Shown here: positions 8,725-16,007 of the stretch, piece after piece
Position numbering within the stretch: position 1 is the stretch's first letter
Layout: each line of letters begins with the position of its first letter
DNA from: Helicobacter macacae MIT 99-5501
Lineage (GTDB): Bacteria; Campylobacterota; Campylobacteria; Campylobacterales; Helicobacteraceae
NCBI RefSeq assembly: GCF_000507845.1
Contig: NZ_KI669454.1
Span: forward strand, 434,001 to 498,000
Reading direction: 5' to 3'
Length of the DNA: 64,000 bases
Made by a program: the position numbers and the translations under genes
Notes under the pieces: generated by a model
Told to the model about the DNA's origin: nothing
The model's database searches: none
Seen by the model: the letters and a program-made list of their open reading frames with translations, nothing else

Positions 8725-10152
8725 TTAGAATAGTTTATCTGCAAAATCTGTTATGCGACTTTTTGTTTTTTCCCAAAAGCCACCTTTTTTTTGCATTCGG
8801 TATTGTTCTTGTATAGTGCGCCTTTCTTTGTCCTCAAGTAAATCCTCCTTTAAGTCCGTTAAATCCGTGCTTCTTATACTCACGCCCTCATAAGCACCAT
8901 AGCCACCTTGCGGGTGAAATGAGGGGATTTCATTGACTTCTTCTAATCTCCTAGATTCTTTGTAGCAGATATTTCCTTTAGAGTCTTTTTCGTAGTTGGT
9001 GTATTTGCCCGCTCCATACCATATAAGCCCAAGAACCGCCGCATACGCTGGATTGCGCAATTCATCAAAAAGACCGGGCATCTCTATGGGCTTAGAAATG
9101 CGTGTTGGGATTTTTTGAAAAATCAACTTGCTTGCAATGTCTTTTATACCATTTAGTTGTATCATTCCGCCTGTTAGGACTATGCCCGCTCCTAGACTAT
9201 CTCTAAGTCCGCTTTTTTCGATGTATTGTCTTAGTATGCCAAAAGTCTCTACTACGCGCTGTCTCATCACTTCTTGAGCTTTGTTAAGCGAGGCAAAGTG
9301 CACTCCCTCATCAGCACCCACAGATGGCACTTCTATGCGTCTATCCTCCTCATTGGATATGAGATTTCCATAAGTGATTTTGACTTCTTCAGCAGCGGCT
9401 GGCTTGGTGTTTAGCCCCATAGCTAAGTCTGTGGTTATGTTGTGCGAGCCTACGCCTAAGTAGCTATTAAACCGCATAGCATTGCCCTCGTGCACCATAA
9501 TCTCACAAGTATTACCACCCATATCAATGCAGGCTACACCTAGCTCTTTTTCATCATCGCTTAGCACGCTGATAGAAGCTGCATAGCTAGAAAGCACAAG
9601 ATTTTCTATCTCAACACCTGCTAGATGAATGGTTTTTTTGAGATTTTCTAGGCTGGATTTTTGTGCTATTACGATATGGACAAACACTTCTAAGCGACTA
9701 CCTGTCATACCCATAGGGTCTTGGATATAGTCTTGTCCATCGAGCTTGAAGCGATAGGGCAAGACATGCAAAATCTCAAAATCTGGTGGGATTCCGGGGT
9801 GGGGAGTGTTATACACGGCGTTTGCTATTGCTTTGCCAATCTCTTTTATGGTGATTTCCCCCTCTTCTATGTTATACACGCCAGAGCTTTGCAAGCTCCT
9901 AGTGTATGCGCCCGAAACGGACACGATAGCTTTGTTTAGCATATCTGTTTCAGCTTGACTTTTGGCATAGTCTATGGCTGATTTTATCGCTTTGCTGGCT
10001 AGCTCAATATTTACGATAAGCCCTTTTCTTACACCTTGCGAGCGTTGATTACCCATACCGATGATATATGGGGTGTTGTCCTCCTTGACATCGGCTATGA
10101 CGGCGCAAATCTTGCTAGAGCCTATGTCAATGCCTAATATATGTCGTCCCAA
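8725..10152 (-). CDS. ftsA: Cell division protein FtsA
   Basis: An actin-fold ATPase that anchors FtsZ to the membrane. The 475-residue chain begins with the phosphate-1 motif LGIDIGSSK and shows the second signature CIDMGGNTCEIMV near residue 215. The C-terminus holds an amphipathic-helix-like segment (GFWEKTKSRITDFADKLF). The start is a TTG at 10152 preceded by a strong AGGAGG, the only well-placed site. Cotranscribed with ftsZ and the PpiD-like foldase upstream. Confidence 0.95.
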   Translation of the reverse strand: MGRHILGIDIGSSKICAVIADVKEDNTPYIIGMGNQRSQGVRKGLIVNIELASKAIKSAIDYAKSQAETDMLNKAIVSVSGAYTRSLQSSGVYNIEEGEITIKEIGKAIANAVYNTPHPGIPPDFEILHVLPYRFKLDGQDYIQDPMGMTGSRLEVFVHIVIAQKSSLENLKKTIHLAGVEIENLVLSSYAASISVLSDDEKELGVACIDMGGNTCEIMVHEGNAMRFNSYLGVGSHNITTDLAMGLNTKPAAAEEVKITYGNLISNEEDRRIEVPSVGADEGVHFASLNKAQEVMRQRVVETFGILRQYIEKSGLRDSLGAGIVLTGGMIQLNGIKDIASKLIFQKIPTRISKPIEMPGLFDELRNPAYAAVLGLIWYGAGKYTNYEKDSKGNICYKESRRLEEVNEIPSFHPQGGYGAYEGVSIRSTDLTDLKEDLLEDKERRTIQEQYRMQKKGGFWEKTKSRITDFADKLF

Positions 10153-10166
10153 TGTGTCCTCCTACC

Positions 10167-11663
10167 CTAAATATAACGCTTTATGGTGTATTTACTTCGC
10201 AAAAAATCTGATACGAGATTTAACACGGAATCAATTTTTCTATCGCTTGCGATTATATCTATGGCTTGAGAATCGCTAAAAGGCAATACCTTTTGGCTAG
10301 CAATGCGGAACAAAAACGCATTTTCCCCGATGATAGCGTAGCTTGGATTTTGCTTGGCTTGATAAATCGCTTGCAACAACGCCATAGAAGTGTAAAAATC
10401 AAATCCTGCTATGCTGAAATTTTGATTTTGATTTAGCTCGGTGATAGAAAATCTCACAGGGACATTCCTACCCTTAAATGTGCTAAGCCTGCTTTGTGCG
10501 AGGTTTGTTAGCTTTTGGTTTAGCTCTTTTGCTTTGTATTCTTTGGAAATTTGTGAGCGCACTTCATCATAAGGCTTTGTCTTTGGGGGATTTTTGGCAA
10601 GAATCTTTAGCGTGATGAAGTCATCTCCTAGCTCAATGGGTTTGATAGTAGTGCCTACACCGTTTGATTTTAGGGCGTTTAAAACTTCCTCGCTATATTC
10701 GCCCGAATCCTCTGAAATAACTAGTTTTTGGGCATTATCTATCACAGAATCTTTGTTTGCCTTTTTTAGATGGGCGGTGGATTTTAGTGCTTCACTCTTT
10801 GCCTGTTGCTTTTGGTAGGCACTTATGACTTGTGGCTTTATCTCATCGCTCATATTCTCGCCATTTGCGATATAGTTTTTGGCATAGAAGTCTTGCAAAT
10901 CTTTGTCGGTGTAGGGCTGCTTGGCAGATTTTGTGGTAATAGCTAGGACTTCATAGCTTGGGGCGGTTTGGTAGTTTTGCGCGTTTTGTTCGTAGTATTT
11001 TTTTAGGCTTGTTTCATCTACGCTTACAGATACGCTACTTGCTGGGATAACTTCTAGCTCGACATTATCAGCTATGCCCTCTAGTGCGAAAAACAATGTT
11101 TGCTTTTCTAGTGGGGTGGCGATATTTGGGACTTCAAATTGATTTTGGGGGAGATTTGGAAATAGCAGGACAAAGATTTTTTGAGATAGCAAGTCATTGC
11201 GCACTTGCTCTTCAAATTCTCTTTTGCTTACGCGCTCTTGGGAGAGATAGTTATCATAAGATTCTAGTGAAAACTCGCCGTCTTTGTGGAAAAACTCAAT
11301 GCTTTTGATGACATTCATCACTTCCTCATCGCTTATGCGAAGTCCTAGCTCTAGGGCATAGTTGCGGATAAGGGCATTTGATATGAGGTTTTCTAGGACT
11401 TGCCCTTGCAGATTGATACTTTGGGCTTGGGCTTCATCGAAGTTCCCGCCTCTTTTTTGTAGCTCCATTTGGAAAGCCTGCTGATAAGTTGTCGAAAATT
11501 CGCTTTTGCTAATAGAGATTTTGCCCACCTTTGCCACAGAATCCGCGCCAAGTGAGTAGTCCGCAGTCCCCCACATAACGCCGCCAGCACCGATGAATGC
11601 AATAGCACTTATCCAAATTGTTACAACAAGCCATTTACGATGTTTTTGCATCCACTCAATCAT
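10167..11663 (-). CDS. PpiD/SurA-type membrane-anchored peptidyl-prolyl isomerase or chaperone
   Basis: A 498-residue protein with an N-terminal signal anchor (about residues 11-30) and a large periplasmic part beginning with a SurA_N-like chaperone segment (VAKVGKISISKSEF, then the LISNALIRNYA helix). A central region resembles a parvulin-type PPIase domain, but I cannot confirm catalytic residues. I start it at the ATG at 11663, which has AGGA 8 bases upstream, rather than the TTG two codons earlier. It precedes ftsA by 14 bp, as I recall for HP0977-HP0979 in H. pylori. Likely a folding factor for exported proteins. Confidence 0.82.
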   Translation of the reverse strand: MIEWMQKHRKWLVVTIWISAIAFIGAGGVMWGTADYSLGADSVAKVGKISISKSEFSTTYQQAFQMELQKRGGNFDEAQAQSINLQGQVLENLISNALIRNYALELGLRISDEEVMNVIKSIEFFHKDGEFSLESYDNYLSQERVSKREFEEQVRNDLLSQKIFVLLFPNLPQNQFEVPNIATPLEKQTLFFALEGIADNVELEVIPASSVSVSVDETSLKKYYEQNAQNYQTAPSYEVLAITTKSAKQPYTDKDLQDFYAKNYIANGENMSDEIKPQVISAYQKQQAKSEALKSTAHLKKANKDSVIDNAQKLVISEDSGEYSEEVLNALKSNGVGTTIKPIELGDDFITLKILAKNPPKTKPYDEVRSQISKEYKAKELNQKLTNLAQSRLSTFKGRNVPVRFSITELNQNQNFSIAGFDFYTSMALLQAIYQAKQNPSYAIIGENAFLFRIASQKVLPFSDSQAIDIIASDRKIDSVLNLVSDFLRSKYTIKRYI

Positions 11664-11970
11664 TTGCAAATCCTATCCCACGCCTAAAATTTGGGGCATT
11701 ATAACAAAAATTGTGTAATGTATGCGAAAAATTGGGCGAAAAATTGCGATAAATAGGCGAAATCTTTATTTTTTAATCCGTGATTTTGTGAGAAAAATTT
11801 TTGCACTTAAAAAATGCACAAAAAAGCAACAAAAAGTTAAGAAATAGCAGATATGTGGATAGTCAAAGATTTTGCTAGAATCTTTACGCGCTTAAATGCT
11901 GCATAATCGCCATTTAGTCATAAAAACAACTAAATGCAGATTCTAGCAAAGGTTTTAAAGTTTGGTAGGC
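11664..11970. other. Gene-free stretch with nested inverted repeats
   Basis: Lies between the 3' end of the first yceI and the 5' end of the PpiD-like gene. It should contain the promoter of the PpiD-ftsA-ftsZ operon (AT-rich, near 11700-11780). On the yceI side there are nested inverted repeats: outer 13-bp arms at 11871-11883 and 11938-11950 and an inner 8-bp stem CATTTAGT (11911-11918) / ACTAAATG (11929-11936). No coding capacity seen. Confidence 0.5.
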
Positions 11971-12642
11971 TTAGTCGTGGCTTTCGTGTGCGCCGATTTC
12001 GATATATATTTCGATTTCATCTTTGAGCGTTGCTTCAAAGGTGCTATCGCTTTCTATGCCGAAATCCTTGCGATTAACCTTGCCTTTTAGCTCAATGTTG
12101 ATGAACTTTTTTTGCTTCATCGGGTCTTCTACGGGTCCATTTAGCTCATAGTCAAACACGACAGATTTTGTAACGCCACGAAGTGTCAAATCTGCAGTTA
12201 GCTTGTGCCCTTTGACAGATTTCATCACAAATTTACCTGTGGGGAATTTTTCGACATTTAGAAAATCTTGGCGTAAATGGTCATCGCGTTTTTGATTTTT
12301 GGTATCAATAGATTTCATTTCCATTTCGCCATTTAGCACTTTTAGTGTCCTTGATTTTTCATCAAAATCCACATTGCCATTATAAGTGCTAAAATTCCCT
12401 TTTGTCTTGTTTATCAGCATATACACTGCTTGAAATTCAAGATTTGAGCGCGCCTTATCGATTTTGTATGGTTTTGCTTCGACAAAAGAAGCACCTAGCG
12501 TGAGAAGTGAGCCAAATACGATAGCTACGCTTAGGTAAGGTTTTGCTACGCATTTGAGGTGGGTAAGGTAAGTTTGCAAGCCGTTATACAAACGATTGCA
12601 AAAGCCACTGCAAAAGTCGCTGTGAGATAGGAAGTGTGTCAT
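11971..12642 (-). CDS. YceI-family periplasmic lipid-binding protein (copy 1)
   Basis: A 223-residue exported protein of the YceI lipocalin-like barrel family, which binds isoprenoid or fatty ligands in the periplasm. I start it at the ATG at 12642, preceded by AAAGGA; further-upstream in-frame codons lack such a site. A signal peptide ends near LTLGASFVEA, followed by the YceI core KPYKIDKARSNLEF and DLTLRGVTKSVVFDYE. The N-terminal leader is long (about 55 residues before the core). It is a paralogue of the adjacent gene at 12985-13599 and is transcribed in the same direction from its own upstream region. Confidence 0.85.
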   Translation of the reverse strand: MTHFLSHSDFCSGFCNRLYNGLQTYLTHLKCVAKPYLSVAIVFGSLLTLGASFVEAKPYKIDKARSNLEFQAVYMLINKTKGNFSTYNGNVDFDEKSRTLKVLNGEMEMKSIDTKNQKRDDHLRQDFLNVEKFPTGKFVMKSVKGHKLTADLTLRGVTKSVVFDYELNGPVEDPMKQKKFINIELKGKVNRKDFGIESDSTFEATLKDEIEIYIEIGAHESHD

Positions 12643-12688
12643 TGTCCATCCTTTTAGTATTGTTGTCTCTTGGGAGTATTTAGAGATA

Positions 12689-12703
12689 GGCTGGATTCTA
12701 ACC
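12689..12703 (-). promoter_or_regulatory. Conserved element upstream of yceI copy 1
   Basis: GGCTGGATTCTAACC on the plus strand matches 13 of 15 bases of the palindrome at 13653-13667. It lies about 47-61 bp upstream of the copy 1 ATG. On the coding strand it reads GGTTAGAATCC, which could be an extended -10 (TAGAAT) rather than an operator. Confidence 0.4.
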
Positions 12704-12890
12704 AATGCAAATAAATAAAGCAATAATAACTTTAGTAAAATGTATTTTATTAAGATTTTGTAGGCATACAAGGCGTTTTATGGAGAATGTTTGTGTTTTT
12801 AGGCAGATTTTTGCGTGGAGAATCTTTGTATGAGCGCGTGAGATTGTAGGGGAGAACCAAAGCCAATAACGATAAATAAAGATAAAACAA

Positions 12891-12917
12891 GCAGAATCTA
12901 GCCAAACTAGATTCTGC
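12891..12917 (-). terminator. Probable intrinsic terminator of yceI copy 2
   Basis: A perfect 11-bp stem, GCAGAATCTAG (12891-12901) and CTAGATTCTGC (12907-12917), with a 5-nt loop. On the minus strand it is followed by a T-rich run (TTGTTTTATCTTT). It lies about 70 bp downstream of the copy 2 stop codon. Confidence 0.6.
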
Positions 12918-12984
12918 AAAATTATAAAAAAAACTCTAAAGTGAAACCTAAGTAAGCAAAATCATAAAGCTACTATAAAAGCCA

Positions 12985-13599
12985 CTATTGTGCTTGAGCT
13001 TCGATTTGGATACTTACTTTGACTTCTTCGCCGACACTTGCATTAGAGGTGTCTTTGCCCACTTCAAAGTCTTTTCTGTTTAGTTTGCCCTCTAGCTTGA
13101 TAGCAATCATTTGTTTTTTGCTGTGCTCATTTTCCACAGGTCCTTTTACCTCATAGTCAAAGACGACAGGCTTTGTTATCCCACGGATTGTTATATCTGC
13201 GGTAAGTTTTTTGCCCTTTATAGATTTCATCTCAAGTGTAGCTTTTGGGAATTTTTTGACATCAAAAAAATCTGGCTTTCTTAGATGCTCATCACGCCCT
13301 TTGTTGTTTGTATCTACACTTTTGGTGTTTATCTCGCCTTTTAGTGCAGTTAGAGTTTTTTTGGCAGGGTCAAAATCAATGCTTCCATCAAACTCATTAA
13401 ACGCGCCTTTGACTTCACTAATTACCATATGTGATAGGCTAAAGCCTACGCTTGAGTGTGCTTTATCCACCGCATAAGGAGCAGCATTTGCTATGCCCAT
13501 ACTTAGCGCGATAACAGAGCCAAAAAGCAGTGTCTTGCTTAGTAAGCTAGAAAATCCTCTTGCATTTGCAAGTGTTTTTGTGTGTGGAATGTTTGACAT
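12985..13599 (-). CDS. YceI-family periplasmic lipid-binding protein (copy 2)
   Basis: A 204-residue YceI protein. AAGGA upstream of the ATG at 13599 sets the start. The signal peptide ends at SMGIANA, and the mature protein begins APYAVDKAHSSVGFSLSHMV. The core motif DITIRGITKPVVFDYE matches the equivalent block of copy 1, which marks the pair as a tandem duplication with substantial divergence. The C-terminus EVKVSIQIEA is the family's final beta strand. Likely binds a quinone-like or other lipid ligand in the periplasm (family inference). Confidence 0.88.
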   Translation of the reverse strand: MSNIPHTKTLANARGFSSLLSKTLLFGSVIALSMGIANAAPYAVDKAHSSVGFSLSHMVISEVKGAFNEFDGSIDFDPAKKTLTALKGEINTKSVDTNNKGRDEHLRKPDFFDVKKFPKATLEMKSIKGKKLTADITIRGITKPVVFDYEVKGPVENEHSKKQMIAIKLEGKLNRKDFEVGKDTSNASVGEEVKVSIQIEAQAQ

Positions 13600-13652
13600 T
13601 GTGTGTCCTTTGTGAAAGTAGATTTCCTTACGCGGATTTGGCATAAAGATTG

Positions 13653-13667
13653 GGCTAGATTCTAGCC
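13653..13667. promoter_or_regulatory. Perfect 15-bp palindrome upstream of yceI copy 2
   Basis: GGCTAGA, a central T and TCTAGCC form a perfect inverted repeat 54-68 bp upstream of the copy 2 ATG. A near-copy lies at the same relative place upstream of copy 1. It could be a regulator site, or the minus-strand TAGAAT could be the -10 box. Confidence 0.4.
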
Positions 13668-13751
13668 AAAAAAGTTAATCAAATATCTAATATTTACATT
13701 TTGTGAGATTCATTTAATGCTTGTGTTGTGTGGGGCTTAAAAAGTTTTTGA

Positions 13752-13757
13752 TATAAT
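13752..13757 (+). promoter_or_regulatory. Putative -10 box of tsaD
   Basis: TATAAT, 44 bases before the tsaD ATG, in an AT-rich context (TTTTTGATATAATTTT). Confidence 0.5.
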
Positions 13758-13800
13758 TTTGGGCTAGCAACCACAAATAATCATAATAAAGCGATAAAAA

Positions 13801-15210
13801 ATGCCTACAAAAAAAACAAATAAAGCAAAGCAAAATCCACAACAAATCTCACAAAATCCACAGGATTTGGCACAAAAACTTACGCAAAATTCTTTAGATT
13901 CTGCTTCAAGCAAGGCTAGCAAAAATCTAATTCTAAGCATAGAGAGTAGCTGTGATGATAGCTCTCTAGCCCTAACTGACATAGACACTTACGCCCTCAT
14001 CTATCATCGCAAAATCTCCCAAGAACGCGCGCATAATCTCTATGGTGGCGTAGTCCCAGAGATTGCTTCAAGGCTACATTGCGAGTCTTTACCACTTGTG
14101 CTAGCAGATATGAAAGCATTTTTATCAGGCGGGGGCGAAATTTCGCGCGAAAGTGATTCGTGCGAAAATGATTTGTGCGAGGATTTGCGTGGTAAGAATC
14201 CATTTGGTGCGATTAGGGCTATTGCTATCACTACGCAACCCGGACTATCTGTAAGCCTGCTTCAAGGGCTAATGATGGCAAAAACGCTATGTGCTAGCCT
14301 AAATGTCCCCATAATCAGCGTAAATCACTTAATCGGGCATTTCTACTCGCTTTTTATAGGCAAAAGCTATGCTACGATGCCGATGAGTGTGCTACTTGTA
14401 TCAGGTGGGCATACACAGATTTTGGAAGCAAATCGTGCCGATGAATTTGTCGTAGTGGCAAGTAGCAAAGATGATAGTTTCGGGGAGTGCTTTGACAAAG
14501 TCGCAAAGATGCTAAATCTTGGCTATCCGGGGGGAAGTATCATAGAGCAATACGCCAAAAAACACGAAAAAATCGCAAAATCAAAAGAAGCAAATGCAAA
14601 AAACAGCTTGAATCAAGGCGATGATTTGTGCGATTTGTCCCCACTGCCTCTGCCACTAAAATCTAGCAAAGAACTAGCCTTTAGCTTTTCAGGGCTAAAA
14701 AACGCTACGAGGCTACTTATCCAGTCGTTTTTGGACTCTCACGCTAGTGGCGCAACAAGCGACACAAAATCAAGCACAAGAACAAAATCTAGCTTGGATT
14801 TTGCTTCAAGCCATACTTCAAGTCCTGCTCGCACGCTAGATAGAGAGAATATCCTTAGCGAGCGTGAGATAGCTCATATCTGTGCTTCTTTCCAAGAGGC
14901 TGCTATATCTCATATTTGCGATAAGCTCACGCGCTATTTTGTGCAAAAGCTGGAGCAAAATCAGCCTGTGCAAACGCTAGGAATCGTAGGCGGTGCAAGT
15001 GCGAATCTAGCATTGCGAAGCGCGATTTTGGATATTTGTGAGAGATATGGGGCAAATCTTATCCTAGCTCCACTTGAGTTTTGCTCTGATAATGCTGCGA
15101 TGATAGGCAGAGCGGGCATAGAGGAATATCTAGCGGGGAATTTTAGCGATGTTAATTCTTTGGAGATTTCCCCGCGCAATGAATGCCCTCATCTAAAGAT
15201 TATGACTTAA
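13801..15210 (+). CDS. tsaD: tRNA N6-threonylcarbamoyladenosine synthase subunit TsaD, enlarged
   Basis: Transfers the threonylcarbamoyl group to A37 of ANN-decoding tRNAs with TsaB and TsaE. The conserved core starts at residue 43 (LILSIESSCDDSSLAL) and includes GGVVPEIASR (82-91), the metal-binding HLIGH (176-180) and the later SDNAAMIGRAG block. At 469 residues it exceeds the usual 340. A hydrophilic Gln/Ser/Lys-rich leader of about 42 residues precedes the core, and two low-complexity inserts occur near residues 255-285 and 310-345. No ATG, GTG or TTG lies close to the core start, so the ATG at 13801 appears genuine despite a weak ribosome-binding site. Confidence 0.93.
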   Translation: MPTKKTNKAKQNPQQISQNPQDLAQKLTQNSLDSASSKASKNLILSIESSCDDSSLALTDIDTYALIYHRKISQERAHNLYGGVVPEIASRLHCESLPLVLADMKAFLSGGGEISRESDSCENDLCEDLRGKNPFGAIRAIAITTQPGLSVSLLQGLMMAKTLCASLNVPIISVNHLIGHFYSLFIGKSYATMPMSVLLVSGGHTQILEANRADEFVVVASSKDDSFGECFDKVAKMLNLGYPGGSIIEQYAKKHEKIAKSKEANAKNSLNQGDDLCDLSPLPLPLKSSKELAFSFSGLKNATRLLIQSFLDSHASGATSDTKSSTRTKSSLDFASSHTSSPARTLDRENILSEREIAHICASFQEAAISHICDKLTRYFVQKLEQNQPVQTLGIVGGASANLALRSAILDICERYGANLILAPLEFCSDNAAMIGRAGIEEYLAGNFSDVNSLEISPRNECPHLKIMT

Positions 15211-15375
15211 AAGCAGGGCAAGATTTATAGCAATATAACAAAGTTACAAAATCATTATCAGCATTTGGTAGAATTTTTAGGTGCGATAAAAATTTTTGCG
15301 CAAGAGAAAAGTTTGCGCAAAAATAAAAATTAAAAGAATTTGCACATAAAAAATTTACAAAAAAAGGAAAAAACA

Positions 15376-15690
15376 ATGATAAAAGCAACAAAACAAGATT
15401 TTGCTAGCAAAATCGCAGATGGACTTTGTGTGATAGAGATGAGTGCGAGTTGGTGTCCTGATTGTGTGAGGATTAAGCCTATTATGGAGGATTTGGAAGC
15501 GCGCTATCCTAGCGTGCGCTTTGTGCTACTAGATTTTGATAGCAATATAGAGCTAAAAGAGGAGCTAGAGATTTATAAAATCCCTACGCTGATTTTTTAT
15601 AAAAATGGCAAGGAAGTGGGCGAGCGACTTATCGAGCCAAGTAGCAAAATCCCTATCCAAAACGCACTTGAAGCATTGTGTAAGGATTAG
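15376..15690 (+). CDS. Thioredoxin-like protein with WCPDC active site
   Basis: A 104-residue cytoplasmic thioredoxin-fold protein. The redox motif is WCPDC instead of the canonical WCGPC, and the cis-proline region follows as EIYKIPTLIFYKNG. I start it at the ATG at 15376 because AAGGA lies just upstream; the TTG at 15340 has no such site. From memory, the second thioredoxin of H. pylori also has a CPDC centre, so this may be its orthologue, acting in peroxide or disulfide stress. It stands alone between tsaD and a repeat-rich intergenic region. Confidence 0.85.
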   Translation: MIKATKQDFASKIADGLCVIEMSASWCPDCVRIKPIMEDLEARYPSVRFVLLDFDSNIELKEELEIYKIPTLIFYKNGKEVGERLIEPSSKIPIQNALEALCKD

Positions 15691-16007
15691 GATTTTGGTT
15701 TTTTTGCTTTTTATGTATGTGGAAATGTTTATGGGCGAGAGATAAAAAACTACTTGTATTTTTTGGCGTGCGCAGTGCAATAAAGCGCGAGAATCAAAAA
15801 ATCAAATAGATTGCTACGAATTTTACGAGCCAAATTCTCGCAATGATAGGAAATATTGTCATCTTAAGGGCGGAAATATCTTTACAAAATCAAATAGAGA
15901 TATTTCGCTATCGCTCAATATGACAAGCAAATCGTCATTGCGAGGCGATTTGCAAAATCGCAGAATCAATCTACCAAAAACAAAATCCACCAAAATCTAA
16001 GCAAATC
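15691..16007. other. Repeat-rich intergenic region
   Basis: No gene seen. Most of it is occupied by the nested palindromic element at 15806-15975. Confidence 0.55.
15806..15975. repeat. Nested palindromic intergenic element (REP/MITE-like)
   Basis: The outer arms are related: TAGATTGCTACG (15806 on) and its counterpart ending AATCAATCTA (near 15973), each adjoining a TCATTGCGAG-type word (CTCGCAATGA near 15838-15847 and TCATTGCGAG near 15935). The inner part is an imperfect hairpin from TTGTCAT (15856) to ATGACAA (15920-15926) whose arms also share AAATATCT/AGATATTT. A piece of the inner arm recurs at 815-849. No open frame spans it, so it is a non-autonomous repeat. Confidence 0.6.

Larger units (their letters stand above)
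12643..12984. other. Intergenic region between the two yceI copies
   Basis: Contains the upstream region of copy 1, with an element at 12689-12703 that resembles the palindrome upstream of copy 2, and the terminator hairpin of copy 2 at 12891-12917. No coding sequence supported. Confidence 0.5.

Noticed and set aside
12698..12919. 73-codon minus-strand frame between the yceI copies
   Set aside because: It runs through the terminator hairpin of yceI copy 2 and the promoter of copy 1, with no ribosome-binding site.
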